Below are positions 28,507 to 36,910 of a DNA stretch of 64,000 bases, piece by piece. Location: NCBI GenBank assembly GCA_942493265.1, contig OW818688.1, positions 4,402,001-4,466,000 on the forward strand. Direction: 5' to 3'. Made by a program: the position numbers and the translations under genes. Each line of letters opens with the position of its first letter. The stretch's first letter is position 1. The stretch is from UBA12481 sp942493265 (GTDB lineage Bacteria > Bacteroidota > Bacteroidia > Bacteroidales > UBA12481). The notes under the pieces were generated by a model. That model was not told where the DNA came from. It worked only from the letters and a program-made list of their open reading frames with translations, and searched no databases.

Positions 28507-29805
28507 ATGGACAGAAAGATCATGCCGGAGATTAAAACCGTTACCCATCTATCCTTTTCCCACCCCGAAAGTGCCCGCCTGAGCAATGGTATTGAGGTGG
28601 TGGTCATGCCTGCAGGGACAGAACCAGTGTGCCGTATCGACCTGGTATTCAATGCCGGAAGCAGATACCAGGATATCATTTTCCAGTCATCCCTCACCAA
28701 TCAGCTGATCCCTGAAGGCACATCTAAAATGACCGGCGGAAAAATTGCCGAAGAATTTGAGTTTTATGGCAGTTATTTCAATATATCAGCCGACCGTGAT
28801 GAGGCGGATATCACCATTCACAGTCTGGAGAAATATCTTGAGCCGGTATTGAGCCTGATGAGTGAAATCCTCATACACCCGACATTTCCGGAGGAAGAGC
28901 TGAACGTGATCAAGGCCAACCGCATTGAATCCATGAAGGTGGATAACCAGCGCGTGGAAAGTTTGGCCCGCAAGCAATTCAACCGGCTCATATTCGGTGC
29001 CAGCCATCCCTATGGAGTGGTGGGTGAAATAGAGGATATCCCCCCGGTTACCTCTGTTGTTCTCGCCGATTTTCATTCGCGCTTTTACGATCAGTCGAAT
29101 TGCCGTATTTTGATAACCGGTCCTCACCCTGACCAATACCTCCCCCTGGTCAACCGCTTTTTCGGCGAAAACTGGCAGGTCAACGGTAAAGCATTAAATT
29201 CCAGCCGTTCGGAATTGCCTCCCATTCAAACCAGTGAACAAAAACTAAGCATTATCAGCCGCCCGGATGCCGTACAAACGGCCATCAGGATCGGGAAACC
29301 CTTATTCAGCCGGCTTCATCCTGATTTCATGGGACTTACCATAGTCAATACCATTCTGGGTGGTTATTTCGGATCGCGCCTGATGAGCAATATCCGCGAG
29401 GAAAAAGGATTTACCTATGGGATTGCATCCCATCTCGTGACGCTCCGTGACTCCGGGTATTTTGTGATCGGATCAACCGTTGGCGCTGAGGTATGGGAAG
29501 AAACCGTATCAGAATGTTCAAAGGAAATGAACCGCATGTGCACGGATAAAGTCAAACCGGATGAACTCATGCTGGTCAGGAATTACCTCACCGGACAGGT
29601 TCAGCGCTCGGTTGACGGGCCTTTCCAGATGGCTGATCAGTTAAGGGGCCTCTGGATGCATAACCTTACCCTGGATTACCTCTCCGAGTTCATGGCCCTG
29701 ATTAACAGCATTACTCCCGACGAGATCAGGAACCTCTCGGCAAAATACCTGGATCCTTCAAATATGACGATTGTTGCGGCAGGTCCCATAAAAAGCTCAA
29801 TTTGA
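28507..29805 (+). CDS. M16 family peptidase, non-catalytic partner
   Basis: A 432-residue M16-fold protein in which the zinc motif is lost: the position of HxxEH reads TNQLI. The C-terminal half keeps GGYFGSRLMSNIREEKGFTYG, the substrate-binding Arg/Tyr segment typical of the non-catalytic subunit. It should pair with the preceding gene product to close the peptide chamber. Confidence 0.92.
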   Translation: MDRKIMPEIKTVTHLSFSHPESARLSNGIEVVVMPAGTEPVCRIDLVFNAGSRYQDIIFQSSLTNQLIPEGTSKMTGGKIAEEFEFYGSYFNISADRDEADITIHSLEKYLEPVLSLMSEILIHPTFPEEELNVIKANRIESMKVDNQRVESLARKQFNRLIFGASHPYGVVGEIEDIPPVTSVVLADFHSRFYDQSNCRILITGPHPDQYLPLVNRFFGENWQVNGKALNSSRSELPPIQTSEQKLSIISRPDAVQTAIRIGKPLFSRLHPDFMGLTIVNTILGGYFGSRLMSNIREEKGFTYGIASHLVTLRDSGYFVIGSTVGAEVWEETVSECSKEMNRMCTDKVKPDELMLVRNYLTGQVQRSVDGPFQMADQLRGLWMHNLTLDYLSEFMALINSITPDEIRNLSAKYLDPSNMTIVAAGPIKSSI

Positions 29806-29837
29806 TTTATTAAATTCACCGTGGAAACGAATGCGGC

Positions 29838-32057
29838 ATGATTGAGCTAAGCGCTGAAGAAAAATCAAAAATACAGGAAGCCTTTAATGATCTGTTAAAC
29901 GGTCTTCCCAAGAATCTGACCAAGGCCGACAAGGACCTGATCAGGACAGCGTATGAGTATGCCTGTAATGCTCATGGTACCGAAAAAAGAAAATCCGGCG
30001 AACCCTATATCCTTCATCCTATTGCAGTTGCAAAAATTGTATCCGAAGAGATCGGTCTGAGAACCAAAAGTATCGTGAGCGCCCTTCTGCACGATGTAGT
30101 TGAAGATACCGAATACTCCCTTGATGACATTGAAAAGGAGTTCGGTCCGCAAATACGGGAGATCATTGACGGACTGACCAAGATTACGGTTGTATTGGAC
30201 GGGGATTCCTCCCTGCAGGCCTCAACTTTCAGGAAATTACTTCTCACCCTGGTTGATGATGTGCGCGTGATACTGATCAAACTGGCCGACCGGTTGCACA
30301 ATATGCGAACCCTCCAGGCACTGCCGCGAAAAAAGCAGATCAAGATCGCCAGCGAAACTTTATATCTTTTTGCTCCCCTCGCCCATCGGCTCGGATTATA
30401 TACCATAAAAACCGAACTGGAAGATCTGAGCCTTAAATACAAAAACCCTGAGGTTTACACGGAACTGGCCAATAATATCAATCATTCGGAAAAGATCTCC
30501 AGCCATTTCATCAATAAATTCATCGAGCCCATCCAGGCGAAGCTGGAAGAGGAAAAATTCAAGCTCGAGGTATACGGCAGACCGAAATCTATCTATTCGG
30601 TGTGGCGCAAAATGCAGGAAAAGAATGTTCCTTTTGAACAGATCTATGATATCCTCGCTGTAAGGATCGTTTTCAAGCCTAAACCCAGAATCCCTGAAAT
30701 CACACAATGCTGGCACATCTATTCCACTATTACACAGCTTTACAAAGCTAAAACTGACCGGCTGCGCGACTGGGTAAGCAGACCAAAAGCAAATGGATAT
30801 GAGGCCCTGCATGCAACCTTCATGGGTCCGCACGGTAAATGGATCGAGGTTCAGATACGATCGGAACGGATGAACGACATTGCTGAGCATGGTTTTGCCG
30901 CCCACTGGAAATATAAAACGGGCGATTCCAAGGAAGGGGAGCTCGACCGGTGGCTCAAAGGTGTTTCCGATATGCTTAAGAATCAGGAAACCGGGGATGT
31001 TGAATTTCTGGAGGACTTCAAACTGAATCTTTTCGATGCCGAAATGGTGACGTTTACCCCCAAAGGTAAAGAGATCATCCTTCCGAAAAGCTCATCGGCA
31101 CTGGACTTTGCCTATGAAATCCATACGGCAGTGGGTAAAAAGGCCATTGGGGCAAAAGTCAACCACAAACTGGTTCCCTTATCCACCCGCCTCAATTCGG
31201 GAGATCAGGTAGAAATTCTAACATCTGATATACAAAGTCCTCAGCTTGAACAGCTTGAATTTGTTAAAACAGCCAAGGCAAAATCCTGTATTAAGGATGC
31301 ATTCAAGGAACAGCGCCGGAAGGAGATATTCCATGGCCAGAAAACCCTTGAAGAGCAGCTGAAACAACTTAATTACCGTCCGCAGGCGAGTGTTTTCAGG
31401 AAACTGTTCGATGAATTCCAGCTTAACAGCAAGGACGATCTTTACCAGTTACTCGGACACGAGGAAGTACCGCTCGAGCAGATAAAAAAAATTCTCCGGA
31501 AACGATCAAAGAGCAAAACCATGCGTTTCTGGGACCTCCAATTCCTGAGTTCCAAGAAAAACGAACAACTGCCGATCAATTCTGGGTCGAATTCCAGTCT
31601 GGTGATACAGGGTAATCCTGAAGAGAATGAATTTCGTCTGGCAAAATGCTGCGAACCGATTCCCGGTGATGCTGTTATCGGATACCGAAATGATGAATCG
31701 TCGGAAATAATTATCCACAAAGTAACCTGCCCCATCGCCAGCAAGCTCATGACGAGCCAGGGCGATCACATTGTACCCGCCAAATGGACTTCGCACAAGG
31801 TTATGGCGTTTCTGGCCCGCATCAACATGACCGGCATCGACCGGATGGGCCTGGCTAATGATATAACCAATATCATCTCTAAAGAATTGAGTGTAAACAT
31901 CCGCTCAATGAACCTGGATTCCCACGACGGGATTTTCGAAGCCAATTTCGATCTGTATGTCCACAATACAGAAGATATTAATAATCTGATACTTAACCTC
32001 GCCAAGGTTAAAGGAGTCGACACGGTTAAAAGGATGGAAAAAATTGAGGATTCATAA
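29838..32057 (+). CDS. Bifunctional (p)ppGpp synthetase/hydrolase (Rsh)
   Basis: A 739-residue RelA/SpoT homologue. The HD hydrolase domain (about residues 35-190; YILHPIAVAKIV, ALLHDVVEDT, DRLHNMRTL) and the synthetase domain (about 235-355; GRPKSIYSVWRKM, RPKANGYEALHATF, EQIRSER-like VQIRSERMNDIAEHG) both keep their key residues, so it should make and degrade (p)ppGpp. A TGS domain (about 395-455) and a C-terminal ACT domain (about 665-735) follow. It is 2 bp upstream of a fur homologue, so stringent control and metal or peroxide sensing are co-transcribed. Confidence 0.95.
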   Translation: MIELSAEEKSKIQEAFNDLLNGLPKNLTKADKDLIRTAYEYACNAHGTEKRKSGEPYILHPIAVAKIVSEEIGLRTKSIVSALLHDVVEDTEYSLDDIEKEFGPQIREIIDGLTKITVVLDGDSSLQASTFRKLLLTLVDDVRVILIKLADRLHNMRTLQALPRKKQIKIASETLYLFAPLAHRLGLYTIKTELEDLSLKYKNPEVYTELANNINHSEKISSHFINKFIEPIQAKLEEEKFKLEVYGRPKSIYSVWRKMQEKNVPFEQIYDILAVRIVFKPKPRIPEITQCWHIYSTITQLYKAKTDRLRDWVSRPKANGYEALHATFMGPHGKWIEVQIRSERMNDIAEHGFAAHWKYKTGDSKEGELDRWLKGVSDMLKNQETGDVEFLEDFKLNLFDAEMVTFTPKGKEIILPKSSSALDFAYEIHTAVGKKAIGAKVNHKLVPLSTRLNSGDQVEILTSDIQSPQLEQLEFVKTAKAKSCIKDAFKEQRRKEIFHGQKTLEEQLKQLNYRPQASVFRKLFDEFQLNSKDDLYQLLGHEEVPLEQIKKILRKRSKSKTMRFWDLQFLSSKKNEQLPINSGSNSSLVIQGNPEENEFRLAKCCEPIPGDAVIGYRNDESSEIIIHKVTCPIASKLMTSQGDHIVPAKWTSHKVMAFLARINMTGIDRMGLANDITNIISKELSVNIRSMNLDSHDGIFEANFDLYVHNTEDINNLILNLAKVKGVDTVKRMEKIEDS

Positions 32058-32059
32058 GA

Positions 32060-32512
32060 ATGCAATGTAACAACATACAAACTACCGTGAGGGAGATCTT
32101 CTCGGAGTATATTGAACGGAAAGGCCAGCGGAAAACACCCGAAAGGTTTGCCATCCTGGATGAAGCTTATTTGCAGGAGGGCCATTTTGATGTGGAAGAA
32201 TTATATATCCACATGAAGAACAAAAATTACCGGGTTAGCCGGGCAACGCTTTATAACACAATGGAATTGCTGCTGGACTGCGGGTTGGTGGTCAAGCATC
32301 AGTTTGGTAAAAACATTGCTCAGTTTGAGAAGGCCTATCTGTGCAAGCAGCATGACCATATTATCTGTACAACCTGCGGCAGAGTTGATGAATACTGTGA
32401 TCCGCGGATCCATGAAATTGAGAAAACTGTGGCAAATATCATGAAATACAGTATCAGCCATCACTCCCTCTATTTTTACGGAACGTGCAAAACTTGTCAG
32501 AAATCGAAGTAG
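32060..32512 (+). CDS. Fur-family transcriptional regulator
   Basis: A 150-residue Fur/Zur/PerR-type repressor. The winged helix (about residues 10-85) includes RKTPERFAILDEAYLQEGHFDVEELY and the recognition helix VSRATLYNTMELL. The dimerisation half has the QHDHIICTTCG metal motif and two CxxC pairs (CTTC, CKTC) for structural zinc. Which metal or peroxide it senses cannot be decided. The gene follows rsh by 2 bp. Confidence 0.9.
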   Translation: MQCNNIQTTVREIFSEYIERKGQRKTPERFAILDEAYLQEGHFDVEELYIHMKNKNYRVSRATLYNTMELLLDCGLVVKHQFGKNIAQFEKAYLCKQHDHIICTTCGRVDEYCDPRIHEIEKTVANIMKYSISHHSLYFYGTCKTCQKSK

Positions 32513-32520
32513 ATTATTTC

Positions 32521-32528
32521 TATTTTTG
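32521..32528 (+). promoter_or_regulatory. Candidate -7 box for purA
   Basis: TATTTTTG, an exact TAnnTTTG match, begins 8 bp after the fur stop and lies 45 bp before the purA ATG. CTTG at 32493-32496 is a weak -33 with a 24-bp spacer. Confidence 0.4.
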
Positions 32529-32573
32529 CGGGTTGTAAATTCAGCCGTATTTTTTCATTTAATACATTTCATC

Positions 32574-33839
32574 ATGAAAGTGGATGTTCTTCTCGGCCTG
32601 CAGTGGGGAGATGAGGGTAAGGGTAAACTGGTCGATGCGCTCACCAGGGATTATGATGTAATTGCAAGATTTCAGGGCGGACCGAATGCCGGACACACCC
32701 TTGAATTCAACAATCAGAAGCATGTTCTGCACACGATACCCAGCGGGATTTTTCATTCCGACAAGCTTAACATTATCGGCAACGGTTTGGTCATCGATCC
32801 GGTTGTTTTCAAGCGGGAAGTCGACCGCCTGAGCGGATTCGGCATGGATATCCGTACCAATCTCTTCATTTCGAAAAAATCCCACCTGATCCTGCCGACT
32901 CACCGGTTACTGGATGCTGCATCGGAGGCAAGCAAAGGGATCAGCAAAATCGGCTCAACGCTTAAAGGCATCGGACCGGCGTATACAGATAAAACCGCTC
33001 GTGAAGGTTTGCGTGTGGGTGATATTCTGGAAGATACCTTCCTGGCCAGATATATGTGCCTCCGCGACATGCATCTCAGGAAAATCAAAGCATTTAATTT
33101 CCCGGTAGATCTGCAGCCGCTTGAGGATGAATGGCTGGCAGCGATTGAATTCCTTCGCACATTCAAGTTTGTGAACGGCGAATATCTCGTAAATGAATGG
33201 CTGGAATCCGGCAAGCGGATATTGGCTGAAGGTGCCCAGGGGAGCATGCTGGATGTTGATTTCGGCAGCTATCCTTTTGTGACCTCCTCAAATACCACTT
33301 GTGCAGGGGCATGCACCGGTCTGGGTATCTCACCAGGCAAAATCGGCAATGTAATTGGCATATTCAAGGCATATTGCACCCGGGTGGGGAGCGGTCCGTT
33401 CCCGACTGAATTATTGGAAACCACCGGCGAACGCCTGCGTAAATCCGGTTGCGAATTCGGATCCACCACCGGCCGTCCGAGAAGATGCGGCTGGCTCGAC
33501 CTGGTAGCCCTCAAATACACCGTTATGCTCAATGGGGTAACCAGTTTAATCATGACCAAGGCTGATGTGCTCAGCGGCTTCGATACGCTCAGGGTGGCCA
33601 CCGCCTATAAAATCAATGGTGAAATCGTTACGGAGATACCGTTCGATACGGAAGCTCCCGTTGAACCGGTTTACACCGACCTTCCAGGCTGGAGCGAGGA
33701 TATCAGCGGGTTGCGTAAAAAGGAAGACTTTCCCGAGAATTTATTGGCTTATATCCGGTTTGTAGAGAACAATCTCGGCATCCCTGTTACCATCGTATCC
33801 GTAGGCCCCGATCGTGAGGCTACGGTGCATATGGGATAA
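32574..33839 (+). CDS. purA: Adenylosuccinate synthetase
   Basis: A 421-residue GTP-dependent enzyme joining IMP and aspartate in AMP synthesis. The P-loop-like GLQWGDEGKGKLVD is at the N-terminus, followed by NAGHTLEF, GSTLKGIGPAY, GAQGSMLDVDFGSYPFVTSS, and the C-terminal guanine-binding end. Length is normal. The ATG at 32574 is chosen because MKVDVLLGLQWGDEGKGK is the family start and the earlier in-frame codon follows the -7 box too closely. Confidence 0.97.
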   Translation: MKVDVLLGLQWGDEGKGKLVDALTRDYDVIARFQGGPNAGHTLEFNNQKHVLHTIPSGIFHSDKLNIIGNGLVIDPVVFKREVDRLSGFGMDIRTNLFISKKSHLILPTHRLLDAASEASKGISKIGSTLKGIGPAYTDKTAREGLRVGDILEDTFLARYMCLRDMHLRKIKAFNFPVDLQPLEDEWLAAIEFLRTFKFVNGEYLVNEWLESGKRILAEGAQGSMLDVDFGSYPFVTSSNTTCAGACTGLGISPGKIGNVIGIFKAYCTRVGSGPFPTELLETTGERLRKSGCEFGSTTGRPRRCGWLDLVALKYTVMLNGVTSLIMTKADVLSGFDTLRVATAYKINGEIVTEIPFDTEAPVEPVYTDLPGWSEDISGLRKKEDFPENLLAYIRFVENNLGIPVTIVSVGPDREATVHMG

Positions 33840-33859
33840 GGGCCGCCCGGCATACTGGC

Positions 33860-33907
33860 GTGGTACACAAAGCCCCCGGCCTTCAGGCCGGGGGCTTTGT
33901 GTACCAC
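33860..33907. terminator. Perfect 22-bp bidirectional hairpin between purA and pepD
   Basis: Arms 33860-33881 and 33886-33907 are exact reverse complements around a TTCA loop, with GC-rich core AGCCCCCGGCC. It lies between two convergent genes and probably ends transcription in both directions, although neither side has a long T tract. Confidence 0.75.
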
Positions 33908-33922
33908 CACCGTGTGGGTCTT

Positions 33923-35383
33923 TTACTTAACCGGCGCAGCCTCCAGGATCTTCACAAGGAAATCCCAGAACTTCTGAACGGTTTCAATATTCACTTTTTC
34001 ATCCGGAGAGTGCGGGAAACGGATGGTTGGTCCGATCGAGAGCATATCCCAGTTGGGATAAACCCCGCCGAGTATTCCGCATTCCAAACCAGCATGTATT
34101 GCCTTGATCTCAGGAATCTTGCTGTATAATTTCTGATAAACTTCGCGTGCCGCCTTCAGAATGGCTGAATCCATGTTCGGCTTCCAGCCCGGATATTCAC
34201 CGTCGAAAACGATGGTTCCGCCTGCCAGCGTAAAGACTGATGAAAACATGTTTTTCAGGTCTTCACGTGCTGAATCCACTGAACTCCGAAGCAGGCAACG
34301 GATGAAAACTTCACTCTCCTCCGACTTCACAATGGCCAGATTGGTTGAGGTTTCCACCAGACCAATCATATCGGTACTCATCCTGATCACGCCGTTCGGA
34401 CAACCATAAATGGCTTTAATCAGTCGGGCAGCCGAATAGAGATCAATTACCGAAGCAGGCTTGTCAGCATCCTGTACCTGAACTTTAACGCCCGGATCAG
34501 CTGACGAAAGTTCGGACTGGATGATCTTACCCATTTCTTCAACTTTTGCCCGGATATTATGAATATCCTGCTCCTTCACCACGATAACGGAAACGGCTTC
34601 ACGCGGAATCGCATTGCGCAGGTTTCCACCGTCAACCATGGCAATCCTGACTCCATACTGATGGGTCAGTTCATACAGTATCCGGAACAAAATCTTATTT
34701 GAATTGCCCCTTTCGAGGTTGATATCAACACCCGAATGGCCGCCCTTCAAACCTGATACGGTAATCTTCAGGGCCTTATCGCCGGCAGGAACCGGTTCGC
34801 GGTCGATCGGCATGGTGATATTTGCGTTCGTGCCACCGGCACATCCCACATAAACTTCACCCTCATCTTCAGAATCCAGGTTGATGAATATATCGCCGTG
34901 GATCATGCCCGGCTTCAGGTTGAATGCACCGGTCATCCCGGTTTCTTCATCTATGGTCATCAGGGCTTCAACCGGACCGTGTTTCAGGTTTGTAGCGGCC
35001 ATGATGGCCATTGCGGTAGCCACACCGATGCCGTTATCAGCACCCAGGGTGGTACCCGTAGCTTTAACCCATTCACCGTCAACCCGCGCACGGATCGGAT
35101 CGGTTTCGAAATTGTGCGGGGTATCCGAGTTAGCCTGCGGCACCATATCCAGATGGCCCTGCAGAATGATTCCCTTGCGGTTTTCCATGCCTGGCGTTGC
35201 CGGCTTCCGGATGATCACGTTGCCAACCTCGTCCACAACAGTCTCCAGACCAAGGTCTTCGCCAAATTTTTTCACATAGGCGATCACGGCAGCTTCTTTG
35301 CCCGATGGCCTGGGTATCTGCGTCAGATCGTGGAAGTATTTCCAGACCTGCTGCGGAGCGAGTGATAGAATATCGTTTGTCAT
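33923..35383 (-). CDS. pepD: Aminoacyl-histidine dipeptidase (M20 family)
   Basis: A 486-residue cytosolic dipeptidase that splits carnosine-like and other dipeptides. The metal-binding HLDMVPQ (about residues 77-83), the GADNGIGVA segment, TIDEETGMTGAFNL, LDSEDEGEVYVGCAGG and the C-terminal HAGLECGIL match the PepD group. Upstream lies an MFS carrier on the same strand, separated only by the AAGTGAC repeat hairpin at 35395-35455, so the two may act together in dipeptide use. Confidence 0.95.
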   Translation of the reverse strand: MTNDILSLAPQQVWKYFHDLTQIPRPSGKEAAVIAYVKKFGEDLGLETVVDEVGNVIIRKPATPGMENRKGIILQGHLDMVPQANSDTPHNFETDPIRARVDGEWVKATGTTLGADNGIGVATAMAIMAATNLKHGPVEALMTIDEETGMTGAFNLKPGMIHGDIFINLDSEDEGEVYVGCAGGTNANITMPIDREPVPAGDKALKITVSGLKGGHSGVDINLERGNSNKILFRILYELTHQYGVRIAMVDGGNLRNAIPREAVSVIVVKEQDIHNIRAKVEEMGKIIQSELSSADPGVKVQVQDADKPASVIDLYSAARLIKAIYGCPNGVIRMSTDMIGLVETSTNLAIVKSEESEVFIRCLLRSSVDSAREDLKNMFSSVFTLAGGTIVFDGEYPGWKPNMDSAILKAAREVYQKLYSKIPEIKAIHAGLECGILGGVYPNWDMLSIGPTIRFPHSPDEKVNIETVQKFWDFLVKILEAAPVK

Positions 35384-35394
35384 ATTGATTGTTT

Positions 35395-35455
35395 AAGTGA
35401 CGAGTGACAAGTGACAAGTGACGGTCACTCGTCACTTGTCACCCGTCACTTGCCT
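35395..35455. repeat. Palindromic AAGTGAC heptamer repeats
   Basis: Four AAGTGAC/CGAGTGAC-type units on the left are followed by their inverted copies (TCACTTG/TCACTCG) on the right, making an imperfect hairpin of about 27-bp arms. It fills the gap between the MFS gene and pepD. The same heptamer run occurs at 42102-42123. Confidence 0.8.
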
Positions 35456-35456
35456 T

Positions 35457-36851
35457 CTAATGTTTAATATTAGGCAATTCCAGCCCGTAACCCTTCTTCT
35501 TGTCCTCAGCTTTCAGGAGCAGGGCAAATACGATTGCCATAACCCCCAGCGACATGAAAATGAGCATTGGGATAGTATAATTATAGGTATTAACTGAAAT
35601 CCCATTTTTTATGACCTGACCGGTGATGCAGTATTTGTCGAGCACCCATCCGATCAGCGCAGGAACGCCCATCAATCCCCAGTTCTGAACCCAGAAAATC
35701 ATGGAATATGCAGTACCGAGCTGTTTTTCAGGAATGATTTTCGGAACTGAAGGCCACATAGCCGACGGAACCAACGAAAAACCGATACCGAGCACAATTG
35801 TCAGGAAGATGGCCACCGGAACCTGATTCAGGAATGGGATGGCGAACATGGCATGAACAAAAATCAGAATAGCGGAACCCAGGAGCATAATCGACGCTCC
35901 TTTGCCCTTGCGGTCATACAGGTTTCCGAAAAATGGGGTCAGGATGATGGTACCAAATGGCAGCATCATCGGGATGGCCCCGGCGAGTTTTTCCGCAACG
36001 CCAAATTTATTGACCATCAGGTCCTGTGCATATTTCAGGAAGGGGAATACAGCCGAATAGAAAAGGACACAAAGGATGGCAATATACCACCAGCCCTTAT
36101 TGGTGAAGATTTTCCAGATGTCGGACAGCTTAAATGATTCTTCGTGATCGATAACTGCATTGGCCTTGTTGAAAGCGGCATCTTCGGCATCCAGTTTCTT
36201 ATCAACGAATGTATAGATAAAGAAAGAAATCAGACCGATACAAAGCAGGACCAGGGCCAGCAGAATAGGAGCCGAAACCTTATCGAAAGCCCGTGCGATA
36301 GGGAGTGAGGTGCCGATGGCCAGACCTGTGCCCAACCGGGCCATTGCCATTTCCAAACCCATGGCAAGAGCCATTTCTTTGCCCTTGAACCATTTAACAA
36401 TGATTTTTGAAACGGTAATTCCCGCAACTTCCACACCCACGCCAAAAATGGCGAATCCCAATGCCGCCAGGAAGACCTGTGCTTTCATGTCGAACCAGAG
36501 AATATGCCAAACCTGACCATCGAGGGCATGAGTGGATACCGCCCAGTATTTGAGGGCTGTACCGGCCACCATGATCGAAGCTGCCATCAATCCGGAAAAG
36601 CGAACGCCCATTTTATCGGCTATGATACCTCCGATGATGAGAAAAAACAGAAATACGTTAAACCATCCGTAAGCACTGGTGAAGAAACCATATTCCGAAC
36701 TGCTCCACGACAGCTTTTCCTCAAGCATCCCTTTCAGAGGCGCCATGGCGTCTGTGAGGAAATAGCCGCAAAACATCGTAAAAGCTACGATAGCCAAGGC
36801 TGTCCAGCGGGCTGATTTGGAATCCCGCAATGTTTGTCTTAGTTTTTCCAT
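35457..36851 (-). CDS. MFS transporter (possible dipeptide carrier, MFSD1-like)
   Basis: A 464-residue protein with about twelve membrane helices of the major facilitator fold. Motif-A-like segments are GGIIADKMGVRFSG and GNLYDRKGKGAS. The tract AMWPSVPKIIPEKQLGTAYSMIFWVQNWGL resembles the region after helix 10 of the MFSD1 group, whose animal member carries dipeptides; this similarity is from memory. Adjacency to pepD supports a dipeptide substrate, but nitrate, organic phosphate or oxalate carriers share parts of the fold. Confidence 0.7.
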   Translation of the reverse strand: MEKLRQTLRDSKSARWTALAIVAFTMFCGYFLTDAMAPLKGMLEEKLSWSSSEYGFFTSAYGWFNVFLFFLIIGGIIADKMGVRFSGLMAASIMVAGTALKYWAVSTHALDGQVWHILWFDMKAQVFLAALGFAIFGVGVEVAGITVSKIIVKWFKGKEMALAMGLEMAMARLGTGLAIGTSLPIARAFDKVSAPILLALVLLCIGLISFFIYTFVDKKLDAEDAAFNKANAVIDHEESFKLSDIWKIFTNKGWWYIAILCVLFYSAVFPFLKYAQDLMVNKFGVAEKLAGAIPMMLPFGTIILTPFFGNLYDRKGKGASIMLLGSAILIFVHAMFAIPFLNQVPVAIFLTIVLGIGFSLVPSAMWPSVPKIIPEKQLGTAYSMIFWVQNWGLMGVPALIGWVLDKYCITGQVIKNGISVNTYNYTIPMLIFMSLGVMAIVFALLLKAEDKKKGYGLELPNIKH

Positions 36852-36892
36852 GAAAATGTTTTATTGATTTTGTTGCTGGTAAGTATTATCGC

Positions 36893-36900
36893 CAAAAGTA
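36893..36900 (-). promoter_or_regulatory. Candidate -7 box for the MFS transporter gene
   Basis: On the minus strand this reads TACTTTTG, an exact TAnnTTTG match 41 bp before the MFS start. Confidence 0.4.
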
Positions 36901-36910
36901 TAAAAAATGA

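Noticed and set aside
31442..32185. Minus-strand frames under rsh and fur
   Set aside because: The plus-strand genes show complete domains; the opposite frames have none.
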